Shown here: positions 25,487 through 34,544 of the stretch, piece by piece
How the letters are laid out: each line of letters opens with the position of its first letter
Numbering within the stretch: position 1 is the first letter of the stretch
Origin: Runella defluvii
GTDB taxonomy: Bacteria; Bacteroidota; Bacteroidia; Cytophagales; Spirosomataceae
Assembly (NCBI RefSeq): GCF_014195535.1
Contig: NZ_JACIBY010000005.1
Location: 317,845-381,844, forward strand
Direction: 5' to 3'
Length of the DNA stretch: 64,000 nt
Position numbers and translations under genes: made by a program
Notes under the pieces: model-generated
Database searches by the model: none
Seen by the model: only the letters and a program-made list of their open reading frames with translations
What the model was told of the DNA's origin: nothing

Positions 25487-26299
25487 ATGTATCAACCTTA
25501 CGTTCAAAAAATGCCTCTTTTGCAAGAAACAACCGTTGACAAACTCCACGTCAAATTAGCCCAAAATCGCCAAGAATTAGGGCAATATGCCGCCGAAATG
25601 GCTGCTACAAACATTAAATCATTGCTCCAAAGCCAAGAAACCGTCAATATTATTTTTGCCGCTGCTCCGTCGCAAAACGAGTTTTTGGACGCCCTCGCTA
25701 TTCAGCCTGGTATTGAATGGCAACGGGTGAATGCCTTTCACATGGACGAATACATTGGCTTGTCGGACGACGCGCCGCAGCGGTTTGGCAACTTTCTCAA
25801 AGACCGATTTTTTGCCAAAGTACCGTTGAGAGAAGTGTTTTACATCCATGGAAACGTAGCAGACGCCGAAGCAGAATGTCAACTTTACTCGGCTTTGTTG
25901 ACCCAATACCCTACCGACATCGTTTGCATGGGCATCGGCGAAAACTGCCACATTGCGTTCAACGACCCGCACATTGCGTTTTTCAACGACCCTGTGCTAG
26001 TCAAAAGGGTGGACTTAGACCTTACGAGCCGTCAGCAGCAAGTACACGACGGCTGTTTTGCGTCGTTGGAGCTTGTTCCCGAGTATGCCCTTACGCTTAC
26101 GATTCCTGCGTTGGTGAAAGCGCCCACGGTGTTTTGCATGGTTCCTGCGGCCCACAAAGCCGAAGCCATTTACCACACCCTCCTCGATGACATCAGCGAA
26201 GTATATCCATCAACGATTTTGCGTACCCACTCCAACGCCACCCTGTTTATCGATCCTAATAGCGCTCAGCAGTGGTTGGAAGCTAGGGAAACTAAGTAA
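25487..26299 (+). CDS. Glucosamine-6-phosphate deaminase-like protein (NagB family)
   Basis: 270 residues with the family motifs FHMDEYIG (84-91, Asp87 in the general-base position) and GIGENCHIAFNDP (149-161, His155 in the ring-opening position). Where most members have GNGH or GDGH this one has ENCH, with Cys154 replacing glycine beside the active site. NagB converts glucosamine-6-phosphate to fructose-6-phosphate and ammonia. Placement after nagA supports that role; the divergent loop allows a different amino sugar phosphate. Confidence 0.85.
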   Translation: MYQPYVQKMPLLQETTVDKLHVKLAQNRQELGQYAAEMAATNIKSLLQSQETVNIIFAAAPSQNEFLDALAIQPGIEWQRVNAFHMDEYIGLSDDAPQRFGNFLKDRFFAKVPLREVFYIHGNVADAEAECQLYSALLTQYPTDIVCMGIGENCHIAFNDPHIAFFNDPVLVKRVDLDLTSRQQQVHDGCFASLELVPEYALTLTIPALVKAPTVFCMVPAAHKAEAIYHTLLDDISEVYPSTILRTHSNATLFIDPNSAQQWLEARETK

Positions 26300-26347
26300 A
26301 TTTGTGGCCACAAACGCTTATTCCTTAAAAAATCACCCACAAATTCT

Positions 26348-27712
26348 ATGAAGAATCGCCTTCTAGGCTGCTTATTAGCTGCAAGTAGTTTAACCCTCCC
26401 CAGCATGGGACAACAAGCCAAAAAGCCCATTAGCCTCATCGTGCTTGAGCCTGGGCACTTTCATGCCGCACTGGTACAAAATACCCGCTACGACAACGTC
26501 AACCCCGTCGTGCACGTGTATGCCACCAAAGGCCCCGATGTAGAGGCGTATCTCGATAAAATTAAAAAGTACAACACCCGCTCTGACGACCCTACGCAGT
26601 GGGACGAGAAAGTTTATACGGGCACTGACTTTTTCCAGAAGATGTTGAGCGAAAAAGCAGGAAATTTGGTGGTTTTGGCAGGAAATAACCAAAAGAAAAC
26701 CGACTACATCAAAAAATCGGTGGACGCGGGGCTGAACGTGTTGGCCGATAAACCCATGGCCATTGATGCCGCTGGTTTTTCGTTGTTGCAAGAAGCTTTT
26801 GCCCAAGCCAAAAAGAAAAACGTATTGCTCTACGACATCATGACGGAGCGCTACGAAATCAGCAATGCCCTCCAACGCGAGCTTGCGCTGGTGCCCGCCA
26901 TTTTTGGTACACTCCAAAAAGGCACGCCCCAAGACCCTGCTGTTACCAAAGAGAGCGTTCACCACTTTTTCAAGTACGTTTCGGGCGAGCCGCTGATTCG
27001 TCCATCGTGGTTTTTTGACGTAAAACAACAAGGGGAAGGCGTAGTGGACGTGACGACTCACTTGGTGGATTTGATTCAATGGAGCTGTTTTCCCAACCAA
27101 ATCATTGACTACAAAAAAGACATCAAGCTCCTCAATGCGACTCACAGCGCCACGACCATGACGCCTGAGCAATTTAAACTCGTCACCAAAAATGACACTT
27201 ACCCCGATTATTTGAAAAAAGACGTAAAAGGTAAAAATCTTGAGGTCTATGCCAACGGTCAGATTGACTACACACTCAGGGGCGTACACGCACGCGCATC
27301 GGTGATTTGGAACTTCCAAGCGCCACAAGGCACGGGCGATACGCACTATTCAATTATGAAGGGAAGCAAAGCGAATCTGATTATACGTCAGGGCAAGGAG
27401 CAGAATTTTAAGCCTGTGTTGTATATCGAATCCCTTAGCAATACGCCAGCGTACGAAAAAGTAGTGGCCGAAGCGTTCAAAAAAGTACAGACAACGTATC
27501 CAGGCATCGAACTCAAGAAAAATGACAAAGGCTGGGAAGTAGTGATTCCGAAAAAATACGACATCGGCCACGAGGCGCACTTCTCACAAGTAGCGAAGAA
27601 ATACATGGACTTTTTGAAGGCTGGAAAACTGCCCGAGTGGGAAGTTCCTAACATGATTTCGAAGTATTATACCACCACGCAAGCCCTCAAAATGGCACAA
27701 AGCAAAAAATAA
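26348..27712 (+). CDS. Exported Gfo/Idh/MocA-like oxidoreductase
   Basis: 454 residues with a Sec-type signal (MKNRLLGCLLAASSLTLPSMGQQ) rather than Tat. The N-terminal domain reads ISLIVLEPGHFHAALV, an atypical start for a Rossmann fold without GxGxxG, but the DKP motif (LADKPMAID) and the layout that follows match the Gfo/Idh/MocA superfamily. A large C-terminal domain (about 190-445) is of the type common in Bacteroidota 'putative oxidoreductase' proteins. No nucleotide-binding glycine cluster is evident, so dinucleotide use is uncertain. It closes the plus-strand sugar cluster. Confidence 0.8.
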   Translation: MKNRLLGCLLAASSLTLPSMGQQAKKPISLIVLEPGHFHAALVQNTRYDNVNPVVHVYATKGPDVEAYLDKIKKYNTRSDDPTQWDEKVYTGTDFFQKMLSEKAGNLVVLAGNNQKKTDYIKKSVDAGLNVLADKPMAIDAAGFSLLQEAFAQAKKKNVLLYDIMTERYEISNALQRELALVPAIFGTLQKGTPQDPAVTKESVHHFFKYVSGEPLIRPSWFFDVKQQGEGVVDVTTHLVDLIQWSCFPNQIIDYKKDIKLLNATHSATTMTPEQFKLVTKNDTYPDYLKKDVKGKNLEVYANGQIDYTLRGVHARASVIWNFQAPQGTGDTHYSIMKGSKANLIIRQGKEQNFKPVLYIESLSNTPAYEKVVAEAFKKVQTTYPGIELKKNDKGWEVVIPKKYDIGHEAHFSQVAKKYMDFLKAGKLPEWEVPNMISKYYTTTQALKMAQSKK

Positions 27713-27797
27713 GTAAATGGGCAAATTTGCAAATGGGGCAAAACAGCAAAATTTGCTAAATGTCTTGTCCTAGCCTAAGTTGACAATTCTGTGCTGA

Positions 27798-27881
27798 GGG
27801 TTGCTCACAACCCGATTGTTAGTGTCGAATTGAGAATGCAGAGTGTCGAATGGTATTTTTCTTATTCGACACTCTGCATTC
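27798..27881. terminator. Hairpins between convergent genes
   Basis: GGGTTG-CTCA-CAACCC at 27798-27813, then an 18-bp perfect stem (27834-27851 with 27864-27881, 12-nt loop with a T-run). They stand between the exported oxidoreductase and the convergent DUF3127 gene, so the long stem probably works as a two-way terminator. The word TTCGACA-TCTGCA also appears at 1321-1340. Confidence 0.7.
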
Positions 27882-27895
27882 GACCCTCGACATTC

Positions 27896-28267
27896 CTAAA
27901 ATGGTAAATTATCTTCTTCGCTGGCTTCAAAGGTGGTAGGTAGCGATGTAGTAGGGCGGGTGCTTCCGCCAAAACTTGCCTCTTCGCTTGCGCCACCGCC
28001 GCCGCTCATTGAATCAATTTTCCACGCTTTTACGTCGGTGTACCAGCGGCCGTTGTATTCGCGGCTTTCGATGTCAAACGACACATTTACTTCATTACCT
28101 ACTTTCAAGGCGCCTTCGTTGATTTTATCACCCCATGCCGAGATACACACTTTTTTGGGGTATTGGCCGTCGGTTTCAATGACAAAATCTTGTTTTTTCC
28201 ACGTCCCATTTTTACCCTCGCCTGTTTGCAAAGGCAATAGTTGGAGTACTCTTCCTTTGATGTCCAT
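27896..28267 (-). CDS. DUF3127 protein with SSB-like acidic tail
   Basis: 123 residues. The N-terminal 85 form a predicted small beta-barrel (MDIKGRVLQLLP, WKKQDFVIET, KVCISAWGDK, VNVSFDIESREYNGRWYTDVKAWKI), the DUF3127 family. A Gly/Ser/Thr-rich linker leads to a terminal ASEEDNLPF (115-123). Beta-barrel, flexible linker, then acidic residues ending in hydrophobic-Pro-Phe is the plan of bacterial single-stranded-DNA-binding protein, whose tip (DDDIPF) recruits repair enzymes. Function not established; a nucleic-acid role is inference. Single gene, convergent with the sugar cluster. Confidence 0.85.
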   Translation of the reverse strand: MDIKGRVLQLLPLQTGEGKNGTWKKQDFVIETDGQYPKKVCISAWGDKINEGALKVGNEVNVSFDIESREYNGRWYTDVKAWKIDSMSGGGGASEEASFGGSTRPTTSLPTTFEASEEDNLPF

Positions 28268-28309
28268 AGTCCGTTATTCGTTTTATTGTTGATATTCGAT
28301 GATTCATTT

Positions 28310-28506
28310 GTGGTTGTGAGCAACCACAGGCACATTATTCATTTGTAGTTGTGCGCAACCACAGGCACTTTTGCCCTTCTGACTACCTTCTCAACAAAAA
28401 GTTACATGGGTTATCAGAAGTGCTAGATACAAAAATGCGAGCTACTGATGTTCCTCAATAGCTCGCGTTTGAAATTGATGTATCGAAGACGATGAGCTTA
28501 CGCTCA
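28310..28506. repeat. Hairpins between DUF3127 and the small membrane gene
   Basis: GTGGTTG-TGAG-CAACCAC (28310-28327), a degenerate relative with TGCG loop near 28344-28360, GCGAGCTA...TAGCTCGC (28437-28444 with 28459-28466), and ATGAGC-TTAC-GCTCAT at about 28491-28506. The last two follow the small membrane gene on the minus strand and may terminate it. Confidence 0.65.
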
Positions 28507-28516
28507 TGCGTTTTGA

Positions 28517-28639
28517 TTAATCTTCTTTGAAATATTTTGTGTATTTACGCTCGTTTTTCTCTAAAAGGCCTCCTACCCAAAACGCAACGCCTAACAATAC
28601 TGCATAAAATATGAGGGTACCGATGGTTCTTAAGTCCAT
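28517..28639 (-). CDS. Small single-span membrane protein (40 aa)
   Basis: A 40-codon frame starting ATG at 28639: MDLRTIGTLIFYAV, continuing through one hydrophobic helix (about 6-26, rich in Leu/Val/Gly with FWVGG) into a charged tail EKNERKYTKYFKED. Charged tail, single helix and clean start/stop favour a real small membrane protein. No family recognised. It stands alone between DUF3127 and hisB, followed by two hairpins. Similar short proteins act as subunits or regulators of membrane complexes, but nothing here tells which. Confidence 0.6.
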   Translation of the reverse strand: MDLRTIGTLIFYAVLLGVAFWVGGLLEKNERKYTKYFKED

Positions 28640-28759
28640 TATGATTCGTAATTTATTGTGTAAAACCTTATTTTAAAGATAGTACAAAAGTAATAGCATT
28701 CGGCATTTAGACCCAAAAAAACTGGTGTTTTTTTGTAAAATTATCCGAATGCTTTCTTG

Positions 28760-29881
28760 CTAAAGTACTCCCTTGGTGGATGGCAAAACATCCAGCGCTT
28801 TTAAATCACGTTTTACCGCCATTTTAATCGCTTTGGCCCACCCCTTAAAAATCGCTTCAATTTTATGGTGTTCGTTGCTTCCTTCGCACTTGATGTTGAG
28901 GTTGCACTGAGCCGTATCCGAAAACGATTTGAAGAAATGGTAAAACATTTCGGTCGGCATTTCTCCGATTTTTTCCCGCTTAAAATCAGCATCCCACACC
29001 AACCACGGACGACCCGAAAAGTCGATAGCTACTTGGGCCAATGCCTCGTCCATCGGCAACAAAAAACCATAACGACTAATACCTCGTTTGTCGCCCAATG
29101 CCTTGCGGTAGGCTTCTCCCAACGCCAAAGCGGTATCTTCAATGGTATGATGCTCGTCGATGTGCAAATCGCCCACCACCGAAATCGCTAAATCGACCCC
29201 TGAGTGTTTGGCAAGCTGGTCGAGCATGTGGTCAAAGAACCCAAGTCCTGTGTTCATTTCTGACTTACCTGTACCGTCGAGGTTGAGCTCAATTTTAATT
29301 TGAGTTTCTTTCGTCACTCGCTCTACCGAAGCCGTGCGGGCAGGCAAGCGAAGGTGTTCATAGATGACATCCCAATCGGTACTTACAAGCGAGATGGCAT
29401 TGGCCAATTCGGGAGCAAGGTCGGCGGGGAGTTCGTTGGCAATATAAATGGCTTTACATCCCATATTAACCGCCAATTGCACGTCCGTCAGGCGGTCGCC
29501 CAGCACGTAGCTGTTTGCTAAATCGTACGAACCATTGAAATACTCCGTCAACAAAGCCGTGCCAGGTTTACGCGTGGGGGCGTTTTCGTGCGGGAAGGTA
29601 CGATCCACGTGAATCGCCTGAAACGTCACGCCTTCGCCTTCGAGGACTTGGAGCATTTTATTTTGGGCAGGCCAAAACGTATCTTCAGGGAAAGAGTCCG
29701 TTCCTAATCCATCTTGGTTGGTTACCATCACAAAACCAAAATCGGTTTCTTCGGCCAAACGGCGAAGATTTGAGATGGATTTGGGCAAAAAAGCCAATTT
29801 TTCTAGGGAATCTACCTGAAAATCGACGGGTGGTTCAACGATAATAGTTCCGTCGCGGTCTATGAAGAGAAGTTTTTGCAT
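28760..29881 (-). CDS. hisB: Bifunctional histidinol-phosphatase/imidazoleglycerol-phosphate dehydratase
   Basis: 373 residues. The N-terminal HAD phosphatase (about 1-165) has LFIDRDGTI and VTNQDGLG; the C-terminal IGPD domain (about 180-373) has the manganese motifs [14 protein letters not shown] and NEHHKIEA. It catalyses two steps of histidine synthesis in the cytoplasm. The ATG at 29881 is used because the longer frame adds 40 unrelated residues and overlaps the divergent M20 gene. Notably no other his gene adjoins it. Confidence 0.95.
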   Translation of the reverse strand: MQKLLFIDRDGTIIVEPPVDFQVDSLEKLAFLPKSISNLRRLAEETDFGFVMVTNQDGLGTDSFPEDTFWPAQNKMLQVLEGEGVTFQAIHVDRTFPHENAPTRKPGTALLTEYFNGSYDLANSYVLGDRLTDVQLAVNMGCKAIYIANELPADLAPELANAISLVSTDWDVIYEHLRLPARTASVERVTKETQIKIELNLDGTGKSEMNTGLGFFDHMLDQLAKHSGVDLAISVVGDLHIDEHHTIEDTALALGEAYRKALGDKRGISRYGFLLPMDEALAQVAIDFSGRPWLVWDADFKREKIGEMPTEMFYHFFKSFSDTAQCNLNIKCEGSNEHHKIEAIFKGWAKAIKMAVKRDLKALDVLPSTKGVL

Positions 29882-29973
29882 CAGTTTTCGATTTTGAACC
29901 GCGAATATCGAACATCCAAGGGCGTTTTTTGTTAAATTGCTCAAAATTTTTCCTAACGACAAACTAAAATCCG

Positions 29974-31320
29974 ATGAAAAAACCTCTCCTAAGTGGTGCA
30001 TTGTTAGCTCTGAGCCTTGGCACAGGATACGCGCAAAGTGCCCTCAAGCCCGTCATCAACCAAGCGTCTGACGCTATCGAAAGCAAGGTAATTGCGTGGC
30101 GTCGCGATTTCCACGAGCACCCAGAGCTTGGAAACCAAGAATTTAGAACGGCTAAGATCGTGGCGGAGCACCTCCGTAAATTAGGCTATGAAGTAAAAGA
30201 AAAAGTAGCCGTTACGGGCGTAATTGGGGTATTGAAAGGTGGAAAACCTGGCCCCGTAGTCGCCCTTCGCGCCGACATGGACGGTCTGCCTGTGACGGAA
30301 CGCGTGGATATTCCTTTCAAATCGAAAGTGGTAACGGAGTTCAACAACCAAAAAACGGGCGTCATGCACGCTTGCGGTCACGATAGCCACGTCGCTATTT
30401 TGATGGGGGTTGCTGAGGTATTGGCGTCGATGCAAAAAGACTTGGCAGGAACGGTTAAGCTTATTTTCCAACCTGCCGAAGAAGGTGTTTATACAGGCGG
30501 GACTTTTGGCGCGAATCGAATGGTGGAAGAAGGCGCATTGGACAACCCAAAAGTGGATGCTATTTTTGGACTTCATATCAATTCTCAAACCGAAGTAGGC
30601 AAAATCCGCTACCGCCCAGGTGCGACCATGGCAGCCGTTGACCAGTTGACCATCAAATTAAAAGGAAAACAAACCCACGGCGCCAACCCTTGGTCGGGCG
30701 TTGACCCTATTGTTACGGCTTCTCAGGTAGTGATGGGTTTACAAACCATCGTAAGTCGCAACGTTGATATTACTGAAAACCCTGCGGTAGTTACGGTAGG
30801 CGCGATTCACGGCGGTATTCGCTACAACATCATTCCTGAGTCACTCGAAATGATTGGTACCATCCGTACCTTCGGCGATGACCAGCAGGCGCTTGTTCAC
30901 CGTCGCATCAAAGAAATTTCAACGAATATTGCCGAAAGCGCAGGCGCAAAAGCCGACGTTGAAATCGGAATTGGCTACCCAGCTACGGTCAACGACCCCG
31001 CACTTACCGATAAAATGATTCCGACGTTGGAGGCATTGGCAGGCAAAGACAACGTTCTTCTTTCACCCGTTGCTACTGGTGCTGAAGACTTTAGCTACTT
31101 CCAAAAGAAAATCCCTGGGTTCTTCTTCTTCTTGGGTGGAATGGCCAAAGGCAAAAGCCCCTATGACGTAGCACCACACCACACGCCAGATTTTTATCTC
31201 GATGAAAGCGGGTTTACGTTAGGCGTAAAATCTCTTAGCCACTTGGTGGTAGATTATATGGAGATGAACTCAAAAGCGGCAGCTTCAAGCACTACCAAAG
31301 GGAAGAAAGCGACAAAATGA
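29974..31320 (+). CDS. Exported M20-family amidohydrolase
   Basis: 448 residues with a signal peptide ([17 protein letters not shown]). Metal motifs of the M20D amidohydrolase group are present: [21 protein letters not shown] (Cys134, His136), PAEEG (Glu169/Glu170), and [10 protein letters not shown] near the C-terminus. Such enzymes remove N-acyl groups from amino acids (hippurate, IAA-amino acids) or hydrolyse small peptides. The signal peptide places this one in the periplasm, which is less common for the group. Divergent from hisB (92 bp); ends in a lysine/threonine-rich tail. Confidence 0.9.
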   Translation: MKKPLLSGALLALSLGTGYAQSALKPVINQASDAIESKVIAWRRDFHEHPELGNQEFRTAKIVAEHLRKLGYEVKEKVAVTGVIGVLKGGKPGPVVALRADMDGLPVTERVDIPFKSKVVTEFNNQKTGVMHACGHDSHVAILMGVAEVLASMQKDLAGTVKLIFQPAEEGVYTGGTFGANRMVEEGALDNPKVDAIFGLHINSQTEVGKIRYRPGATMAAVDQLTIKLKGKQTHGANPWSGVDPIVTASQVVMGLQTIVSRNVDITENPAVVTVGAIHGGIRYNIIPESLEMIGTIRTFGDDQQALVHRRIKEISTNIAESAGAKADVEIGIGYPATVNDPALTDKMIPTLEALAGKDNVLLSPVATGAEDFSYFQKKIPGFFFFLGGMAKGKSPYDVAPHHTPDFYLDESGFTLGVKSLSHLVVDYMEMNSKAAASSTTKGKKATK

Positions 31321-31350
31321 CGTGGGTAACCACATAGTTCAGATAGAATT

Positions 31351-31393
31351 TTCACATAGTAAACATAGCTGTGTTCTATGTTTACTATGTGAA
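31351..31393. terminator. Two-way terminator hairpin
   Basis: TTCACATAGTAAACATAG (31351-31368) pairs perfectly with 31376-31393; 7-nt loop. Lies between the M20 gene (plus) and rimO (minus), whose stops face each other. Confidence 0.75.
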
Positions 31394-31430
31394 AAACTCT
31401 TATGTACTCTATGTTTTTAATGAATCTGCG

Positions 31431-32738
31431 TTATACCAACTGCCCGTACAAATCAAACTCTTCGGCGTTGTTGATTTTCACGTTGGCAAAATCCCCTACT
31501 CGAACGTACTGTTCGGCCGAAATCAACACTTCATTATCTACTTCGGGGGAATCAAATTCGGTACGGCCAATGAAATAACCACCTTCTTTACGGTCGAACA
31601 ACACCTTGTACGTATTGCCAATTTTTGCTTGGTTCAACGACCACGAAATGTCTTGCTGCACCGCCATGATGTCGTCGGTGCGTTGTTGTTTTACGTCGGC
31701 AGGCACGTCGTCGGGCATGGTAAACGAGTGCGTCTGGTCTTCGTGCGAATAAGCAAATACACCCAAGCGGTCGAAACGGGTACGCTCGACAAACTCAAGG
31801 GTTTCTTCAAACATTTCTTCCGTTTCCCCTGGGTGACCTGCAATGAGGGTCGTACGCAGCGCAATGCCTGGTACTTTATCCCGAATGGTTTTGATGAGGT
31901 CTTCGGTTTTCTCGCGTGTGATACCACGACGCATGAGTTTCAGCATTTCGGTGCTACCACTTTGAAGCGGCATGTCCAAATACTTACAAATGTTGGAACG
32001 CTCGCGCATCACATCCAACACATCTAGCGGAAAACCCGACGGGTACGCGTATTGCAAACGAATCCAGTCGATGCCTTCTACATCGGCCAGGTGATTGAGT
32101 AACTCCGACAAATTGCGTTTTTTGTAAATATCCAACCCGTAGTAGGTCAAATCTTGGGCAATCAAAATCAACTCTTTCGTCCCACGACGCGCCAATGATT
32201 TCGCCTCGGTCACCAGCTCATCAATCGAACGGGACACGTGGCCTCCGCGCATCAACGGAATCGCGCAAAAACTACAAGGGCGATCGCAGCCTTCCGCGAT
32301 TTTGAGGTAGGCATAGTGCGCGGGCGTCGTCAATAAACGCTCTCCTACAAGTTCTTGTTTGTAGTCGGCTTTGAGGGTTTTGAGCAAACGAGGGAGTTCA
32401 TTCGTTCCAAACCACGCATCTACGGTAGGGATTTCAACCGCCAATTCGTCCTTATAACGATGTGACAAACAACCCGTTACATATACTTTATCCACCAGCC
32501 CTGCTTCTTTGGCATCGGCATAGCGAAGAATGGTATCCACCGATTCTTGTTTGGCATTGTCGATAAACCCACAGGTATTGACAATCACGATATTGGCATC
32601 GTCTTTTTGCGACTCATGGGTCACGTTGTAGCCATTGCCTTTGAGTTGGGTAAAGATATTTTCGCTATCCACCAAGTTTTTACTACAACCCAGTGTCACG
32701 ATATTGACTTTGTTTCGTTTGGTTCCTTTGGTTTTCAT
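31431..32738 (-). CDS. rimO: Ribosomal protein S12 methylthiotransferase
   Basis: 435 residues. The N-terminal UPF0004 domain has cluster cysteines Cys18, Cys56 and Cys90; the radical SAM domain has CDRPCSFC (Cys151, Cys155, Cys158); a TRAM domain ends the protein. It adds a methylthio group to the conserved aspartate of ribosomal protein S12. The GGHVSR motif after the SAM cysteines and the overall length separate RimO from MiaB. Cytoplasmic housekeeping enzyme. Confidence 0.95.
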   Translation of the reverse strand: MKTKGTKRNKVNIVTLGCSKNLVDSENIFTQLKGNGYNVTHESQKDDANIVIVNTCGFIDNAKQESVDTILRYADAKEAGLVDKVYVTGCLSHRYKDELAVEIPTVDAWFGTNELPRLLKTLKADYKQELVGERLLTTPAHYAYLKIAEGCDRPCSFCAIPLMRGGHVSRSIDELVTEAKSLARRGTKELILIAQDLTYYGLDIYKKRNLSELLNHLADVEGIDWIRLQYAYPSGFPLDVLDVMRERSNICKYLDMPLQSGSTEMLKLMRRGITREKTEDLIKTIRDKVPGIALRTTLIAGHPGETEEMFEETLEFVERTRFDRLGVFAYSHEDQTHSFTMPDDVPADVKQQRTDDIMAVQQDISWSLNQAKIGNTYKVLFDRKEGGYFIGRTEFDSPEVDNEVLISAEQYVRVGDFANVKINNAEEFDLYGQLV

Positions 32739-32842
32739 TGATTATTTGTACGACTCTCCCGCTTTGGGTAAAGCCTCTTTTATTTCTTCCAAATGTGAAA
32801 GAATACTTGTTAAAACTACTAAGCGAGGGGAATAAAACAGAA

Positions 32843-32980
32843 TTATGTATGAGGAACGATGAACTTGATACCATGCTCTTTTGCGGCTTGTTCTACGCCT
32901 TTTTCATGGATAATTTTTTTATCCTTAGAAATACGTAAAGCAATTTCTTTCAGCCGTTGATATTTTTCTTGTTCGCTCAT
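32843..32980 (-). CDS. Small hypothetical protein (45 aa)
   Basis: A 45-codon frame starting ATG at 32980: MSEQEKYQRLKEIALRISKD, ending GIKFIVPHT. It is charged, lysine-rich, predicted mainly helical, and has no signal or membrane segment. Codon choice resembles neighbours. No family recognised. It lies upstream of rimO on the same strand; the 104 bp between them contain no complete gene, although a second frame ends ...ALPKAGESYK just before rimO, which could be the remnant of a longer or frameshifted gene. Confidence 0.45.
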   Translation of the reverse strand: MSEQEKYQRLKEIALRISKDKKIIHEKGVEQAAKEHGIKFIVPHT

Positions 32981-33066
32981 AGCGACTTATTTTTTTACAA
33001 AATTACAAAAACCTCCCTGATGAACACTAGCTTACACAAACAAAGTTCGTAAAGTATTAACTATCT

Positions 33067-33720
33067 CTAAACAGCTGGCGCGTACAAGCAGCGGTCTTGC
33101 CGACGAGGCGTTAACTTTTTGACTTTGGTGGGTTTGGACTGCCTATCGGGTTTTACGCTCAAGTTCCAATAAAGACCCAACGAGGCAAAAGAACCAACGG
33201 GTCGTTTGAATGGAACAGCTACTTTCTCAAGTTGGGTAAAATGATTTCTTAAACAAGAGGCTTGCAGGGACACCCGCGTCGAGATTCGGTAGCGAGTCCC
33301 TAAGCCATACATAAAGCCTGCAGATTCGTTTGGAGAACCAGAAGCATACACAGTAACGCTTCCATTGGGTCTGACATATGCTACTTCCAAATAGACTCGC
33401 CACCTTTTTTTGCCTGTTCCTATGCGCGTGCCCATAAGTATAGAAGAATCTTCAATGCTATTTTCTAAGCATCGTGCATGAAGAAAAACTTCTGCAAAAT
33501 GTCCTTCTATGGATTCAAAGTGCAACCCAAGGTTGGCGTTGACTAGCGCTCGTGGTGTCCAGGCATCAACTTGAGTTGCACCATAGCGAATTGCCTGAGA
33601 TTTTTGAAAGATGGGGGCGGCATAGCTCATTTCGGCTTGCCAATAGCTGGTATTTGGGTATTGTGCCAAAGTTTCCTTGCCCAGAAGATACGCAAGCGTA
33701 AAGAAATAGAGGATTCTCAT
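33067..33720 (-). CDS. Hypothetical exported protein, probable outer-membrane barrel
   Basis: 217 residues with a signal peptide (MRILYFFTLAYLLGKETLAQ). The mature part alternates polar and hydrophobic residues in strands (VNANLGLHFESIEGHFAEVFLHAR, WRVYLEVAYVRP, GFMYGLGTRYRIS, VSLQASCLRNHF, SFASLGLYWNLSV), as in small outer-membrane beta-barrels. It ends with a basic tail (KPTKVKKLTPRRQDR) after the last strand, so it does not finish in the usual aromatic residue. No family recognised. Single gene. Confidence 0.6.
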   Translation of the reverse strand: MRILYFFTLAYLLGKETLAQYPNTSYWQAEMSYAAPIFQKSQAIRYGATQVDAWTPRALVNANLGLHFESIEGHFAEVFLHARCLENSIEDSSILMGTRIGTGKKRWRVYLEVAYVRPNGSVTVYASGSPNESAGFMYGLGTRYRISTRVSLQASCLRNHFTQLEKVAVPFKRPVGSFASLGLYWNLSVKPDRQSKPTKVKKLTPRRQDRCLYAPAV

Positions 33721-33880
33721 GTCATAGCCGTTATAATGATAAAACGGCTACTGGTATTATTTATTTCTTTTTTAGTTTTTGTTTGTTAATAGGTGGTGAA
33801 CCATATAAGAAATATAAGGCCATATTAGGGTAAAAGCATTAAAGACAGACTCAAAGTGGCGGGATAGACCACTATTTTTT

Positions 33881-34459
33881 TCATAGTCCATAACGGGTTT
33901 GAGTAGCGAGGTGTATTCCTAGGGCGGTGATACTATTGGAGATGATTCCAAGCACGGGAATGATAAACCAAAGCACATATTCGTGCTTGATGGCAAAAGG
34001 CAAAATGAATTTGCCGCCCACTAAAACCCCTATCCAGACCGCCGCTGCAATAAGATTGGCGGCTGACCAATAGCCAAAGCGCCAAGAAGGAAATAACTTA
34101 AAGAAAACCCACTCATTGAAGCACTGGAATAGGTAGTACGTTCCGAACAAGATAAAAAGGAGATAGTCATCGTATTGGTTTGTCCACATCTTATCCACCA
34201 TCACCACAATAAGCAGACCTGTTACCAACAACGTCACCAAATTCAGCAACCATAAGGTCATTGGTTTTTGTTTTTTATGAAAACTCTCCAATGCGACCCA
34301 TTGTCCAATGACCAAAAACAACGGAAAAGGCATCATCATTAATAACCAACTTGCATAATAGGCGCCGATGGGCAATAACGCCCACAACCAAAACCATTTT
34401 TTGCGAAACGCCGAACGGATGTCTGGCGCTTGGGGCGGAAGGTTCATGACACGATTCAT
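33881..34459 (-). CDS. Hypothetical multi-pass membrane protein
   Basis: 192 residues with about five or six hydrophobic helices (WLWALLPIGAYYASWLLMM, PLFLVIGQWV, LWLLNLVTLLVTGLLIVVMV, YLLFILFGTYYLFQCF, AANLIAAAVWIGVLVGGKF, VLWFIIPVLGIISNSITALGI). No family recognised. Met5 is a possible alternative start. Downstream of a GbsR-type regulator gene on the same strand, 85 bp after its stop, with the same palindrome in its own leader as in the regulator's promoter, so it is probably that regulator's target. Confidence 0.65.
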   Translation of the reverse strand: MNRVMNLPPQAPDIRSAFRKKWFWLWALLPIGAYYASWLLMMMPFPLFLVIGQWVALESFHKKQKPMTLWLLNLVTLLVTGLLIVVMVDKMWTNQYDDYLLFILFGTYYLFQCFNEWVFFKLFPSWRFGYWSAANLIAAAVWIGVLVGGKFILPFAIKHEYVLWFIIPVLGIISNSITALGIHLATQTRYGL

Positions 34460-34478
34460 CTTTTTGTATATTTAGATA

Positions 34479-34496
34479 TTTCAGAAATTATTGAAA
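34479..34496. promoter_or_regulatory. TTTCA-N8-TGAAA operator before the membrane protein gene
   Basis: TTTCA (34479-34483), eight bases, TGAAA (34492-34496), 20 bp upstream of the start. Same arms and same spacing as the site at 35079-35096 in the promoter of the GbsR-type gene. Confidence 0.5.
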
Positions 34497-34544
34497 TCTA
34501 AAACTCAATAAATAGGCACCTAAGTGCCCGTTTGTTCGCCATTA

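Noticed and set aside
26390-27346. 318-codon minus-strand frame
   Set aside because: Antisense of the exported Gfo/Idh-like gene; an effect of codon bias.
29882-30001. 40-residue N-terminal extension of hisB
   Set aside because: Overlaps the start of the M20 gene and precedes the normal HAD start LFIDRDGT.
32683-32938. Overlapping frames on both strands upstream of rimO
   Set aside because: They are shadows of each other and of the 45-residue frame; only that one has a sound start.
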